A stretch of DNA of 64,000 nucleotides from Haloimpatiens massiliensis (GCF_900184255.1 NZ_LT854640.1:352018-416017); one strand, 5' to 3'; positions 39,948 to 49,736 are shown, numbered from the stretch's first letter. Numbers and translations: made by a program. Notes: generated by a model from the letters alone, not told the origin.

Positions 39948-41666
39948 ATGCTAAACAATTTAAAAGTAAGAAATAAGATATTTTTATTTTCAATTGTAAT
40001 GATTTTATTACTTTGTATTATAGGTGGAACGGGGTACTATTATATTTCAAAATCTAATGAAGATATAAAAGAAATGTATGAGGTTAATTTATTATCGGTA
40101 GAATGGTTAAACGATAATAGAAATCAAGCAAGAGCTATAGAAGCGGATATGTATTATATAATATTAAATGTTGAAAGAAAAGATAAGCAAACTGAAAATG
40201 TAAAAGACATAGAAAGTAGAAAGAAAACTTTTGATGAAAACTGGGAAAATTATAAAAAGAAACATATTGATGAAAAAGAAGAAGAGATAATTCCAAAGGT
40301 AGAAGATAATCTTAAAAAATATAGATATGCTATGGACAATATTATAAAATTAGCTATGGAAGGTAAGCAAAAAGAAGCGTTAGAGGGATTTACTTCCATT
40401 GAAGATACTGCTGAATTATTTCAACAGAATTTAAAAGAATTAGCTTTATACAATACAAAGGGTGCAGCTGAATTAAATATTTTAAATAAAAAAGATCATA
40501 ATACCGCAATAAGAATAATTATGATAGTATTTTTACTTGCGGTATGTATAAGTATAATTTTAACCGTGTATATTTCAAAATCCATTGCGCATGCATTAAC
40601 AGTTGCTGTAGATCATTTAAAAACTATAGCTAAAGGAGATTTTTCCAAAGAAGTTCCTCAAATATTTAAAGAAAGAAAAGATGAAATAGGAGATATTATT
40701 AATGCAGTAGAAGAAATGCAGTATTCATTAAAACATTTAGTTAATAATGTAAAAAATGAATCTAATAGCATTGAAGAAGTAGTTAATAGTGTTGCGGAAA
40801 ATGTAAAAAATCTTAACATGAATATAGAGGAAGTTTCTGCTACAACAGAACAATTATCAGCAGGAATGGAAGAAACATCAGCATCTTCACAAGAAATGAA
40901 TGCATCATCAATAGAAATTGAAAAAGCCATAGAATCAATCGCAGATAAAGCTCAGAAGGGAGCAACTGCCGCAGGAGAAATAAATAATAGAGCAATTACT
41001 GTTAAAAATAACTTTACAGAGTCCAAGAAAAAAGCAGCGGTGGTTTTAGAAGAAAGTAAGGAGAGTTTGCAAAAGGCAATTGAAAGTTCAAAAGTTGTGG
41101 AGCAAATTAATGTGCTTTCAGAAGCTATTATGCAAATAACATCTCAAACTAATCTTTTAGCTCTCAATGCAGCAATAGAAGCAGCAAGAGCTGGAGAATC
41201 AGGAAAAGGGTTTGCAGTAGTAGCAGATGAGATAAGAGGTCTTGCGGAACAATCAAAGGATACAGTTGGTGAAATACAAACAATAACAAAAAAGGTTATT
41301 GAGGCAGTAAATAATTTATCCGGAAGTTCAAATCAATTACTAAATTTTGTGGCAAGTGAAGTTGGTAATGACTACAATTCAATGCTTAAAGTAGCAGAAC
41401 AATACAATGAGGATGCAAATTTTGTTGAAGAACTTGTAATGGAGTTTAGTTCTACATCAGAAGAATTATTGGCATCAGTTCAAGATATGGTAAAAACGAT
41501 AGAACAAGTATCACAATCAGCTAATGAAGGAGCTAATGGAACAACAAATATTGCTGAAAGGGTTATGGATATAACTAAGAAATCTAATGATATATTAAGC
41601 CAAGTTGAAAAATCAAAACATAGTGCAGATAAGCTAAATAGCGAAATAATTAATTTTAAAATTTAA
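39948..41666 (+). CDS. methyl-accepting chemotaxis protein
   Basis: This 572-residue transmembrane chemoreceptor has membrane helices at about 12-34 and 188-210, an outer four-helix-bundle sensor between them, a HAMP domain (about 210-262), and a signalling coiled coil whose tip reads ITSQTNLLALNAAIEAARAGESGKGFAVVADEIRGLAEQS. Likely methylation regions flank the tip. ATG 39948 follows GGGAGGAG; the ATG at 39924 precedes the ribosome site. The ligand is unknown. It is monocistronic with its own terminator. Confidence 0.9.
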   Translation: MLNNLKVRNKIFLFSIVMILLLCIIGGTGYYYISKSNEDIKEMYEVNLLSVEWLNDNRNQARAIEADMYYIILNVERKDKQTENVKDIESRKKTFDENWENYKKKHIDEKEEEIIPKVEDNLKKYRYAMDNIIKLAMEGKQKEALEGFTSIEDTAELFQQNLKELALYNTKGAAELNILNKKDHNTAIRIIMIVFLLAVCISIILTVYISKSIAHALTVAVDHLKTIAKGDFSKEVPQIFKERKDEIGDIINAVEEMQYSLKHLVNNVKNESNSIEEVVNSVAENVKNLNMNIEEVSATTEQLSAGMEETSASSQEMNASSIEIEKAIESIADKAQKGATAAGEINNRAITVKNNFTESKKKAAVVLEESKESLQKAIESSKVVEQINVLSEAIMQITSQTNLLALNAAIEAARAGESGKGFAVVADEIRGLAEQSKDTVGEIQTITKKVIEAVNNLSGSSNQLLNFVASEVGNDYNSMLKVAEQYNEDANFVEELVMEFSSTSEELLASVQDMVKTIEQVSQSANEGANGTTNIAERVMDITKKSNDILSQVEKSKHSADKLNSEIINFKI

Positions 41667-41699
41667 GTAAAAAATAATATGTGAATATAATTATTTTAT

Positions 41700-41732
41700 A
41701 TCCCTTAAGTGTAGGCAATATACTTAAGGGAT
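41700..41732 (+). terminator. terminator of the chemoreceptor gene
   Basis: ATCCCTTAAGT (41700-41710) pairs with ACTTAAGGGAT (41722-41732), then TTTATGTTTTT. Confidence 0.75.
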
Positions 41733-41945
41733 TTTATGTTTTTAACTATAATATTTTACTTAAGAATCTGAATGAACTTAGTACATTTTATTATGAAAAA
41801 ATATTTCATAATAAAATTAAAAGCTTGAAATTATTTTATAAACATATTATAATGGACGTAGTTAAGATATTATAATTACAATTATTCGAAAATTTTTAAA
41901 TGCACAAATATATATAATATTTAAAAACTGACTGGGGGTAGATGT

Positions 41946-42407
41946 ATGACATATCAACAGGTTTTGATAAGGTTTTTTTTAGCTGTAGTAATGGGGGGAA
42001 TTATTGGATATGAAAGAGAGTATCAAAAGAGACCTGCTGGATTTATTACGAATATATTAGTTTGTATAGGAGCTGCAATTACTTCTATGATACAATTATA
42101 TTTGGTTCAAGATTCTATAGATATAATAGGAGAATATCCTCAACTTACAAATGCACTTAAAGTTGATAGTGGTAGGATTATATCACAAGTTGTATCAGGA
42201 ATTGGTTTTTTAGGAGCAGGTACAATAATACATAATAAAGGGTCTATTAAAGGTCTTACCACTGCAGCTACTTTATGGGTAGTAGCTTGTATAGGTATTG
42301 CAGTAGGTATGGGATATTACTTTTTAAGTATTGTAGCCACTATTGGTGTTTATTGTGTGTTGGTTTTATTAAAAAAAGTGAAATTTAGGATACAAGATAA
42401 AAATTAA
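41946..42407 (+). CDS. MgtC/SapB-family membrane protein
   Basis: This 153-residue protein has five hydrophobic segments and the family motifs RFFLAVVMGGIIGYERE(Y)...RPAGFITNILVCIGAA and VVSGIGFLGAGTIIHNKGSIKGLTTAATLWVVACIGIAVG. MgtC proteins act in adaptation to low magnesium or acid by affecting the F1F0 ATPase and Mg homeostasis. The C-terminal cytosolic ACT-like domain of longer members is absent. GGGGG precedes the ATG by seven bases. Confidence 0.85.
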   Translation: MTYQQVLIRFFLAVVMGGIIGYEREYQKRPAGFITNILVCIGAAITSMIQLYLVQDSIDIIGEYPQLTNALKVDSGRIISQVVSGIGFLGAGTIIHNKGSIKGLTTAATLWVVACIGIAVGMGYYFLSIVATIGVYCVLVLLKKVKFRIQDKN

Positions 42408-42424
42408 GAAAAATAATTTTTTTT

Positions 42425-42455
42425 ACATAATATGAAATAAAATTTCATATTATGT
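42425..42455. promoter_or_regulatory. 14-bp perfect inverted repeat upstream of murQ, probable operator
   Basis: ACATAATATGAAAT (42425-42438) is complementary to 42442-42455 (loop AAA). The core TGAAATAAAATTTCA is of a kind bound by RpiR/MurR-type regulators, and such a gene is in this operon. T residues lie before, not after, the stem, so a terminator for mgtC is less likely. Confidence 0.45.
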
Positions 42456-42531
42456 GTGAAAAAAGTAAATAAAGTTTTAGTTAAGTTTTATAGAAAAATC
42501 TATTTAATTTTTATAGAGAGGATGTTTAATT

Positions 42532-43443
42532 ATGAATATTAACCTTGATTTATTAACTACTGAAAAGAGAAATCCAAATACAGTTGAAATAGACAAATTA
42601 TCAACGGAAGGAATAATAAAACTTATAAATGAAGAAGATAAAAAAGTTGCATATGCAGTAGAAAAAGAAATATTAAATATAGCAAAAGCTGTTGATTTCA
42701 TTACAAAAAAATTATATGAAGGTGGTAGATTAATTTATTTAGGGGCAGGTACTAGTGGTAGACTAGGTATATTAGATGCTTCTGAATGTCCACCAACTTT
42801 TGGGGTTTCTCATGAAATGGTACAAGGTATAATAGCAGGGGGATATGAAGCAATATTTAGTGCCGTGGAAGGAGCAGAGGACAGTAAAGAATATGCAGTT
42901 AATGACTTAAAAAAAATTAATTTTAATAAAGATGATGTGTTAGTAGGAATAGCTGCAAGTGGAAGAACTCCATATGTTCTTGGTGGACTTGAATATGCTA
43001 GGGATATGGAAGCAATCACTATAGGGGTTACAAATAATTATAATTCTGAAATATCAAAGATAGTAGATGTTTGTATAGCAGTTGAGGTAGGTGAAGAAGT
43101 AATTGCAGGTTCAACTAGAATGAAATCAGGTACTGGTCAAAAAATGGTTTTAAACATGCTGAGTACAGGAGCTATGATAAAACTGGGTAAGGTATATGAA
43201 AATTTAATGATAGATGTAGAATCAACTAATATTAAATTAAAGGAAAGATGTAAGAAGATAGTTATGGAAGCTACTTCTGTTGATGAATGTGAAGCTAAAA
43301 AGTATTTAGAAATAGCAGATTATGATGTTAAGCTGTCAATATTTATGATAAAAACAGGATTAGACAAATTAAAATCCAAGGATATTTTGGATAAACATAA
43401 AGGATATGTTAGAAAGGCTTTAGAGTCTGTAAAAAATAAATAG
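42532..43443 (+). CDS. murQ: N-acetylmuramic acid 6-phosphate etherase MurQ
   Basis: This 303-residue SIS-domain lyase cleaves the lactyl ether of MurNAc-6-phosphate to give GlcNAc-6-phosphate and D-lactate in the cytoplasm. It contains LSTEGIIKLINEED, YLGAGTSGRLGILDASECPPTFG (substrate pocket), VEGAEDS (catalytic glutamate region), GIAASGRTPYVLGGLEYA and the C-terminal helices LMIDVESTNIKLKERCKKI. Its length is normal. It is followed by the cognate PTS permease. Confidence 0.95.
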   Translation: MNINLDLLTTEKRNPNTVEIDKLSTEGIIKLINEEDKKVAYAVEKEILNIAKAVDFITKKLYEGGRLIYLGAGTSGRLGILDASECPPTFGVSHEMVQGIIAGGYEAIFSAVEGAEDSKEYAVNDLKKINFNKDDVLVGIAASGRTPYVLGGLEYARDMEAITIGVTNNYNSEISKIVDVCIAVEVGEEVIAGSTRMKSGTGQKMVLNMLSTGAMIKLGKVYENLMIDVESTNIKLKERCKKIVMEATSVDECEAKKYLEIADYDVKLSIFMIKTGLDKLKSKDILDKHKGYVRKALESVKNK

Positions 43444-43503
43444 GTATATTTTAAATATCTTCTTTTATTTAAAATAAATAAAAATATTAGGGAGGTTCAT
43501 GTA

Positions 43504-44904
43504 ATGTCTAAATTATTACCTAAACAATTAGGGGAAAAGATTTTAGAAAATATTGGTGGCAAAGAAAACGTTTTATCAGTTACTCATTGTGCTACTAGAT
43601 TAAGGTTAGTTCTAAAAGACAAGGGTTTAGTGGACAAAGCTAAACTGAATAATGTAAATGGAGTGCTGAGCATTGTAGAACAAAGTGGGCAATTTCAAAT
43701 TATATTAGGACCTGGTACTGCTGGAAAAGTTGCCAATGAATTTGGAAAACTTGTAGGTCTTAAAGTAGGGGAAGTAGATGAAGTAAAGGCTAGAAAAGAA
43801 GAATTAAAAACAAAAAATAATACTCACTTTAAATTATTTTTAAAACATTTATCAAATATTTTTATTCCGTTGATACCTGCATTTGTTGGTTGTGGAGTTA
43901 TTTATGGTTCATCTAAGTTGTTAATGAATTTAGGAGTAATAAATAAAAATACTTATGCTATGTTGGGAGTTATAGGTAAGGCTATATTTACCTATATGAG
44001 TATAATGGTAGGTATGTATACTGCCAAAGAATTTGGTGGTAGTATTACTTTAGGAGGAGCAATAGCTGGTATTTTAAGTTCACCAGGTCTAGCTAAAGTT
44101 GCAATAAATGGTAAAAATCTTGTACCAGAGCAAGGTGGAATAATTGCTGTTTTAATAGCTTGTATGTTGGGTGCATGGTTAGAGAAAAAGATTAGAAAAA
44201 TAATGCCATCAATTCTAGATTTAATATTAACACCTACTATAGTTTTATTGGTAATTGGGTTAGGCAGTATCTACGTAGTACATCCTTTGGGTGTAATGTT
44301 AACTCAAGGAATTAGTAATGTTGTAAATGTGTTAATTGATAAAGGTGGAGTTTTAGTTGGCGCAGTTTTGTCAGGAACATTTTTACCACTAGTAATGACA
44401 GGGCTTCATAGAGCTTTAACACCTATAGAAGTAAGTTTATTAAAAGAAACAGGATTGGATTTATTAAGACCTATTTTAGCAATGGCCGGAGCTGGACAAG
44501 TTGGAGCTGGAATAGCAATTTACTTAAAAACAAAAAATAAAAAATTAAAGAATATAATAGGAAGTTCATTACCAGTAGCTATGCTGGGAATAGGAGAACC
44601 ACTAATGTTTGGTGTAACATTACCTTTAGGAAAACCGTTTATTACAGCATGTGTTGGCTCTATGATAGGTGGAGCATACATATCTATAATGAAAGTAGCA
44701 TCTATAGGTATTGGATTATCTGGATTACCATTAACATTATTGGTACCATCAGAAAAAATAATCCATTATTTAATAGGAACTTTATTAGCTTATGTAGGAG
44801 CATTTTTACTAACTTATTTTACTAAATGGGATGATTTATCTGATGATATGGGAGAAGGAATGGAAGCAAATTCAGTACTAAATGAGGTATTACATCTAAA
44901 ATAG
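43504..44904 (+). CDS. murP: PTS permease EIIBC, N-acetylmuramic acid type
   Basis: This 466-residue permease has an EIIB domain (about 1-85, phospho-cysteine in VTHCATRLR) and an EIIC membrane domain (about 105-455, GIGEPLMFGVTLPLGKPF motif). There is no EIIA domain, as in MurP; a separate EIIA gene lies at 46947 in the same cluster. Position directly after murQ makes MurNAc the best substrate. The ATG has GGGAGG upstream. Confidence 0.88.
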   Translation: MSKLLPKQLGEKILENIGGKENVLSVTHCATRLRLVLKDKGLVDKAKLNNVNGVLSIVEQSGQFQIILGPGTAGKVANEFGKLVGLKVGEVDEVKARKEELKTKNNTHFKLFLKHLSNIFIPLIPAFVGCGVIYGSSKLLMNLGVINKNTYAMLGVIGKAIFTYMSIMVGMYTAKEFGGSITLGGAIAGILSSPGLAKVAINGKNLVPEQGGIIAVLIACMLGAWLEKKIRKIMPSILDLILTPTIVLLVIGLGSIYVVHPLGVMLTQGISNVVNVLIDKGGVLVGAVLSGTFLPLVMTGLHRALTPIEVSLLKETGLDLLRPILAMAGAGQVGAGIAIYLKTKNKKLKNIIGSSLPVAMLGIGEPLMFGVTLPLGKPFITACVGSMIGGAYISIMKVASIGIGLSGLPLTLLVPSEKIIHYLIGTLLAYVGAFLLTYFTKWDDLSDDMGEGMEANSVLNEVLHLK

Positions 44905-44924
44905 TAAACATTGGAGGAATTATA

Positions 44925-45767
44925 ATGAAATTTGAATTTCATATGCATTCTGTTTATTCAGATGGAAGTTCTAAAGTTGAGGAGATATTTGAGGTCGCTA
45001 ACTCTTTAAAATTATCTGCTCTAGCAATAACAGATCATGATACAGTATTAGGTCTTGAAAAAACAAATGAATTAAGTAAAAAATATGGGATACCTTTTAT
45101 ACCAGCAGCAGAATTTACAGCTTTAGAAAATGGTATAAAGTTTCATGTTTTAGGATATGGCATAGATTATAATTCTTCAGAATTGATAGAATATTCCAAT
45201 GATATATTGGAAAAATTAAATAATAAATCTAGAAATCAGATAAAATTAATGCATAAGAATGGCATTAATATTAAAGAAGAAGAATTTTATAAAGAGGGTC
45301 AAGGGGGCCCTCTTTATAGAGCTAAAATGCTTAAAGTACTAAGTAAACATGGATATTTAAAGAAAGAAAATATAATGACTTCCTTAAGATTTTATTTTGG
45401 AAAAGATGCTCCTTATTATGTGGAAGACAATTTTAAATACTATGGTTTTCAAGAAATATGCAATTTAATAAAGAACAATAATGGCATAGTAGTTTTAGCT
45501 CATCCAGAAAAAATAAAGAAGAAAGATGATAAGTTGTATGAAAATTTAATAAATAGTAGTTTGTTAGATGGATTAGAAATATATCATCCTGCAAATAGTT
45601 TAAAATCAAGACAAGAACTTAAAGAAATAGCTGATAAAAAAGGATTGGTTATAACAGGTGGATCAGATTATCATGGTGAATATAATAAAGATCAAACACC
45701 TATTTGTGGAATAGAAATGCCGAAATGTATTTATGATAATTTATCCCCATATTTACAAAACAAATGA
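44925..45767 (+). CDS. PHP-domain metal-dependent phosphoesterase (MurNAc operon)
   Basis: This 280-residue PHP protein has FEFHMHSVYSDG (residues 3-14), AITDHDT, VLAHPEK and TGGSDYHG, the full set of metal ligands. It is the same size as the PHP protein at 5490 and sits in the same position, 20 bases after a Bgl-type PTS gene, but differs widely in sequence. The known MurNAc pathway (MurP, MurQ) needs no such enzyme. It might salvage or detoxify a phosphorylated by-product; this is inference. Confidence 0.85.
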   Translation: MKFEFHMHSVYSDGSSKVEEIFEVANSLKLSALAITDHDTVLGLEKTNELSKKYGIPFIPAAEFTALENGIKFHVLGYGIDYNSSELIEYSNDILEKLNNKSRNQIKLMHKNGINIKEEEFYKEGQGGPLYRAKMLKVLSKHGYLKKENIMTSLRFYFGKDAPYYVEDNFKYYGFQEICNLIKNNNGIVVLAHPEKIKKKDDKLYENLINSSLLDGLEIYHPANSLKSRQELKEIADKKGLVITGGSDYHGEYNKDQTPICGIEMPKCIYDNLSPYLQNK

Positions 45768-45768
45768 T

Positions 45769-45938
45769 ATGATTATCCCACAAAAAGCATTATATTACCT
45801 GAATTATGAAATTTCTCTGGAATGACTTGCACAAGAAGCAAAGGAACTGTTTAAATTTATTGTTCCGAGCTCTTATGCAAGTCATGGAGGAGAAATTTCA
45901 TAATTCCATCACATTATACCTTATTGTGGGTTAATCAT
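45769..45938. repeat. repeat family A, copy A3 (170 bp, interior deleted)
   Basis: Both arms (ATGATTATCCCACAAAAAG ... and the mirrored ... TTATTGTGGGTTAATCAT) with GAATTATGAAATTTCTC on each side are present, but the inner 145 bases of the full copies are missing. It forms one nearly complete hairpin. It lies inside the MurNAc cluster, between the PHP gene and the rpiR-type gene. Confidence 0.7.
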
Positions 45939-46020
45939 GATATAATATAATCACTTTATATGTATAGAATTAAGCCATTTAGTAGCAATGACAGTGCTTA
46001 ATTTGTATGGAGGTGGATTT

Positions 46021-46875
46021 TTGAGTAGTATTTTAAAAATAAAAAATTTGCAGAGTAGTTTTACGGATTCTGAAAACAAAATAGCTAAATATATATTAGA
46101 ACATGGAATTGAAGTTTGTAATTTAACTGCTGAAGAATTAGCTAATACCACTAATACAAGTCCCGCAAGTATTATAAGATTTTCTAAGAAAATAGGTTAT
46201 TCAGGGTTTCAAGAATTAAAGATTTCTATAGCTAAGGATACAGAAAAAGATAATTTTAATGAAAATAAAATTTATGAAGCTATTACATGTAATGATTCTA
46301 CTACTGAGATTATAGAAAAAATAGCATTAGAAAATATAAAAGCTATAAAGGACACTATAAAATTATTAGATAAGGATTCTATAGATAAGGCAACAAATGT
46401 TATGATTAATGCGGATAAAATAAATTTATTTGGGGTAGGTAGTTCTTCTTTAGTGGCAGCGGATCTTCAATATAAACTAGTTAGAATAAATATGCCAGCA
46501 GTTTTACATGAAGATTATCACTTACAATTAGTTTCAGCTTCAAATATGAATGAAAAATCTGTAGCAATAGCTATTTCCCACAGCGGAAAAACAAAAGAAA
46601 CATATAAAGCATTAGAGATAGCTAAAAAAACAGGAGCTAAAACCATATCTATAACTAAATTTGGAAATAATCCTATTAGTGAAATGGCTGATATAAATAT
46701 ATATACTTCTGAAATAGAAACCAATCTTAGAATGGGAGCAATAGCATCAAGAATAGCGCAACTTACAGTTATTGATATATTATTTGTTAATATTATTAAG
46801 AAAAACTATGATGTAATACCATCGTATATTTTAAAAACAGGTCATATAATTGGAGATCTCAAAATAAAAGATTAA
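46021..46875 (+). CDS. RpiR/MurR-family regulator
   Basis: This 284-residue protein has an N-terminal HTH_6 domain (SSFTDSENKIAKYILEHG ... LTAEELANTTNTSPASIIRFSKKIGYSGFQELKISIA) and a sugar-phosphate-binding SIS domain (about 105-245: INLFGVGSSSLVAADLQYK, AIAISHSGKTKETYKALEIAKKTGAKTISITKF). TTG 46021 is chosen since GGAGGTGG (46009-46016) ends just before it; the ATG at 45988 is upstream of that site. It should sense MurNAc-6-P and control the operon. Confidence 0.85.
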   Translation: MSSILKIKNLQSSFTDSENKIAKYILEHGIEVCNLTAEELANTTNTSPASIIRFSKKIGYSGFQELKISIAKDTEKDNFNENKIYEAITCNDSTTEIIEKIALENIKAIKDTIKLLDKDSIDKATNVMINADKINLFGVGSSSLVAADLQYKLVRINMPAVLHEDYHLQLVSASNMNEKSVAIAISHSGKTKETYKALEIAKKTGAKTISITKFGNNPISEMADINIYTSEIETNLRMGAIASRIAQLTVIDILFVNIIKKNYDVIPSYILKTGHIIGDLKIKD

Positions 46876-46946
46876 ATGTTTTGGTGAATTTTCTTTAATG
46901 TAACTTTACAAAGATGTCTGCTGTGTTTTTAGAAAGGGGAAATAAA

Positions 46947-47426
46947 ATGTTTAAATTTCTTAAAAAAAATAAGACTGTAGAATTAGTATCGCCAATTACA
47001 GGAAAGATATTACCTATAGAGGAAGTTCCAGATAAAGTATTTTCGGAAAAAATGATGGGGGATGGAGTTGCGATAGTTCCTAAAGATGGTAAAATTGTGT
47101 CTCCGGTAGATGGAACTATTGCAACTATATTTCCGACTAATCATGCTATTGGACTAGTTACTAAAGAGGGATTAGAAGTGCTTATTCATATTGGTTTAGA
47201 TACTGTTGAATTAAATGGACTAGGATTTAAGCGTAGGACTGAGAATGGTAGCAAAGTTAAAAAAGGAGATATACTAATGGAGTTTGATCCAAATTTGGTT
47301 ATGGAACATGGAAAATCACCAATAACACTGGTAATAATAACTAATATGGATAAAGTTAAGCATATTGAAAAAAATAGCGGAGATATTAAAAAAGGAGATG
47401 AATTTATATTTACTTGTTTTTTATAG
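46947..47426 (+). CDS. glucose-type PTS EIIA protein
   Basis: This 159-residue single-domain EIIA has ELVSPITGKILPIEEVPDKVFSEKMMGDGVAI at the N-terminus, NHAIGL and the phospho-histidine in VLIHIGLDTVELNG. It supplies the EIIA function missing from the MurP-like EIIBC. ATG 46947 has AAAGGGG upstream. It is 71 bases after the rpiR-type gene, the last of the MurNAc cluster. Confidence 0.88.
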   Translation: MFKFLKKNKTVELVSPITGKILPIEEVPDKVFSEKMMGDGVAIVPKDGKIVSPVDGTIATIFPTNHAIGLVTKEGLEVLIHIGLDTVELNGLGFKRRTENGSKVKKGDILMEFDPNLVMEHGKSPITLVIITNMDKVKHIEKNSGDIKKGDEFIFTCFL

Positions 47427-47530
47427 GGTATATTTTTACATATTAAGTAGCATATGTAATATGACATAATTAGTATATGTAATTAATTCCAATAAAGTAT
47501 TTATGCAGAAGAAATGTTAAGACAAAATGT

Positions 47531-47827
47531 AAGCAACAAAATTATCATACAATTGATTATGAATGTATAGAAGGAACAGGACGAGGTATTATGTATAAAG
47601 TAATGCCCGGTGTTCAAATAATTTTTAATGAATTTTGTGCAGATAGTTGTTTTGGTCATAAAAAAGAATTACAAGAAGATTGGTTAAATTTAAATTACTG
47701 TTTTGAAGGAAGGTTTGAGTGTGAGTTTCCTAATAATAGATATGCATTTTTCAATTGCATCTTTGGATTACTATCACATATCTTCATCATTTCCATTAGA
47801 ATTTTACAAAGGTACAACAATTAAAAG
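47531..47827 (+). pseudogene. AraC-family regulator, N-terminal fragment
   Basis: The frame KQQNYHTIDYECIEGTGRG (47531 on) continues MYKVMPGVQIIFNEFCADSCF ... INYC-type LNYCFEGRFECEFPNNRYAF, the ligand-binding start of the AraC regulators that accompany siderophore-type ABC exporters. After that the frame shifts; HISSSFPLEFYKGTTI continues in another frame until about 47823. The HTH domains are gone. The ATG at 47591 is internal. Confidence 0.65.
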
Positions 47828-48028
47828 GCACTTTCTGAGTTAATTAAAAATAAAACCGTACTAGTGGTTGCGCACCGTATGAGGACCATTGAAAATGCAG
47901 ATAAAGTTGTTGTTCTTAAAGATGGTTATGTAAAAGAGAAGGGAAGACCTGAAGATTTATTAAAAAAAGACAGTTTATACAAACATATGGTTAAACTTCA
48001 ATCTGAAAGTATGGATTGGTCACTGTAA
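47828..48028 (+). pseudogene. ABC exporter ATPase, C-terminal fragment
   Basis: 67 codons read ALSELIKNKTVLVVAHRMRTIENADKVVVLKDG and end QSESMDWSL, the H-loop and tail of a YbtP/Q- or MdlB-like half exporter. It joins the AraC fragment without a gap, so one deletion probably removed the end of the regulator and the start of the transporter. Confidence 0.7.
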
Positions 48029-48294
48029 ATTTAAAAACAGTTTCATATATTATTTTAAATTTTTCTGAGTAATTTTTGTTCTGAAACATTTATGTATAAC
48101 TCTTTGTTTTATTGTTGTGTGCAAACTCAATTATAATAGGGAGTTATCATAAATGTTTTTTATTTTATTTAGTTGTGAAATTATTTAATGTTTTTACTAT
48201 TATGGCTTTAATCAGAAAATATACAATTATTGGACGTAAAGCCATGAATATATAAATATAAATTGTCCTTGTAACGGGAAAAATAACTTATAAA

Positions 48295-48609
48295 ATGATT
48301 ACACCACAAAAAGGTACAATGTGGTGTAATTATGAAATTTCTCTTCCATGACTTGTATAAGAGCTCGGAACAATAAATTTAATTTAAGAAATTCTAATTT
48401 TTTAGCCATATAAAATTATCTAACGCTCACATTCGCTGTCCTGCCTCAGGTTTGCTAGTCTGGCGTCCTTGCCAGGCTTACGATAATTTTATCTGTCTAA
48501 AAGAAGAATTCCCAAAATTAAATTTAAATAGTTCCTTTGCTTCTTATGCAAGTTCTTACAGAGAAATTTCACAATTTAAGTAATTTAATACTTTTTGTGG
48601 GATGATCAT
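48295..48609. repeat. repeat family A, copy A4 (315 bp, full length)
   Basis: Same length and plan as A1 (ends ATGATTA / GATCAT, inner CCATATAAAATTATCTAACG). AAAATAACTTA occurs just outside the left end (48280-48290) and right end (48610-48620), which may be a target duplication displaced by four bases. It lies in front of the metallophosphoesterase gene. Confidence 0.7.
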
Positions 48610-48637
48610 AAAATAACTTAAGCGAGGATAAGAACAT

Positions 48638-49558
48638 ATGAAGAAAAAATTGAGAATTATATTTGGAATAATTGTGGCTATAGGTAGTATTTTTGTGATA
48701 AGTTCTTCAATGCAAAATATAAGGGCAAAAACTAAAGCAAGTGAATTAGAAAAGGCTAAATTGGTTTTTCCTGTAATAAGTGATGTGCATATTGGAGGAG
48801 TCTTATTTCCAGATAGAAAATTTAAAAATGCTCTTACTGATTTAAAGGAATTATACCCAAACTATAATGCATTAGCTATAGTGGGAGATTCCGCGAATAC
48901 TGGTAGAAAAAGCGAATATAAAAGTTTTATGTTTATTTTAAATAAATATAAAGAAACCAATGCAGAGGTTATGTTGTCTATGGGAAATCACGAGTATTAT
49001 TGTAAAGGGTATACCAATAGAGAACATGAAGATACTTTTGTAAGTGAAACTGGTATGCCTGCAATATATTATGATAAATGGGTAAAAGGATATCATTTTA
49101 TAATTTTAGCTCCGGAAAATAATGGCTATGCAAAACTTTCTAATAAGCAATTAAATTGGCTTAAAGATACTATAAAGAAAGATGCAAGTATAGATAAACC
49201 TATTTTTGTATTTTTACATCAACCATTTTATGATACGGTTTTTGGAAGTGATGCTTGGGCAGGCATAGAAAATCACGAAGAACTCTATAATATTTTAAAA
49301 ATGTACCCTCAAGTTATGTTTTTTACCGGTCATTCTCATTACAATTTAGACAATAATAAAACTATGTGTAAAAAAGATTTTACAATGTTCAATACAGGTT
49401 CAGTAAACTATATAATGACAAAAGGAGATAGATATGAACCTGTAAATTTAAGTCAGGGATTAGTAGTTGAAGTTTTTGATCATAAAGTGGTAGTTAGGTG
49501 TAGAGAATTTTCTAACCACAAGTGGATAAATAAATATGAAGTAAAACTAGGGAAGTAA
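48638..49558 (+). CDS. membrane-anchored/secreted calcineurin-like phosphoesterase
   Basis: This 306-residue protein has an N-terminal membrane helix (about 5-24; signal anchor or signal peptide) and metallophosphoesterase motifs in order: SDVHIGG (D-x-H), VGDSAN (GD), SMGNHEYY (GNHE), FLHQPF and FTGHSHYN (GHxH). All metal ligands are present. It acts outside the membrane. The substrate is unknown; family members cleave nucleotides, phospholipid or teichoic acid precursors. Confidence 0.85.
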   Translation: MKKKLRIIFGIIVAIGSIFVISSSMQNIRAKTKASELEKAKLVFPVISDVHIGGVLFPDRKFKNALTDLKELYPNYNALAIVGDSANTGRKSEYKSFMFILNKYKETNAEVMLSMGNHEYYCKGYTNREHEDTFVSETGMPAIYYDKWVKGYHFIILAPENNGYAKLSNKQLNWLKDTIKKDASIDKPIFVFLHQPFYDTVFGSDAWAGIENHEELYNILKMYPQVMFFTGHSHYNLDNNKTMCKKDFTMFNTGSVNYIMTKGDRYEPVNLSQGLVVEVFDHKVVVRCREFSNHKWINKYEVKLGK

Positions 49559-49560
49559 CA

Positions 49561-49653
49561 CTAAAGGAGGCCATTGAACAAGTTGAGCAGTGGGAAAAAA
49601 CAGGAGAATCTCAGCTATTAGCAAAGAGTAAAATGGCAAGAAGTTACTATTAA
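49561..49653 (+). pseudogene. unrecognised C-terminal fragment
   Basis: A startless frame of 30 codons (KEAIEQVEQWEKTGESQ ... KMARSYY) ends at 49653. It looks like the tail of a helical protein; the family is not recognised. Confidence 0.25.
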
Positions 49654-49736
49654 TAAATATAAATTAACTACAGGTGATTTAAGTAGTTACTGTAGTAATA
49701 AATTATACACTTGACGAAGACTATTAAATTAATTTT

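Noticed and set aside
42425..42455. Terminator for mgtC
   Set aside because: The T run lies before the stem, none follows it, and the dyad fits an operator better. Not fully excluded.
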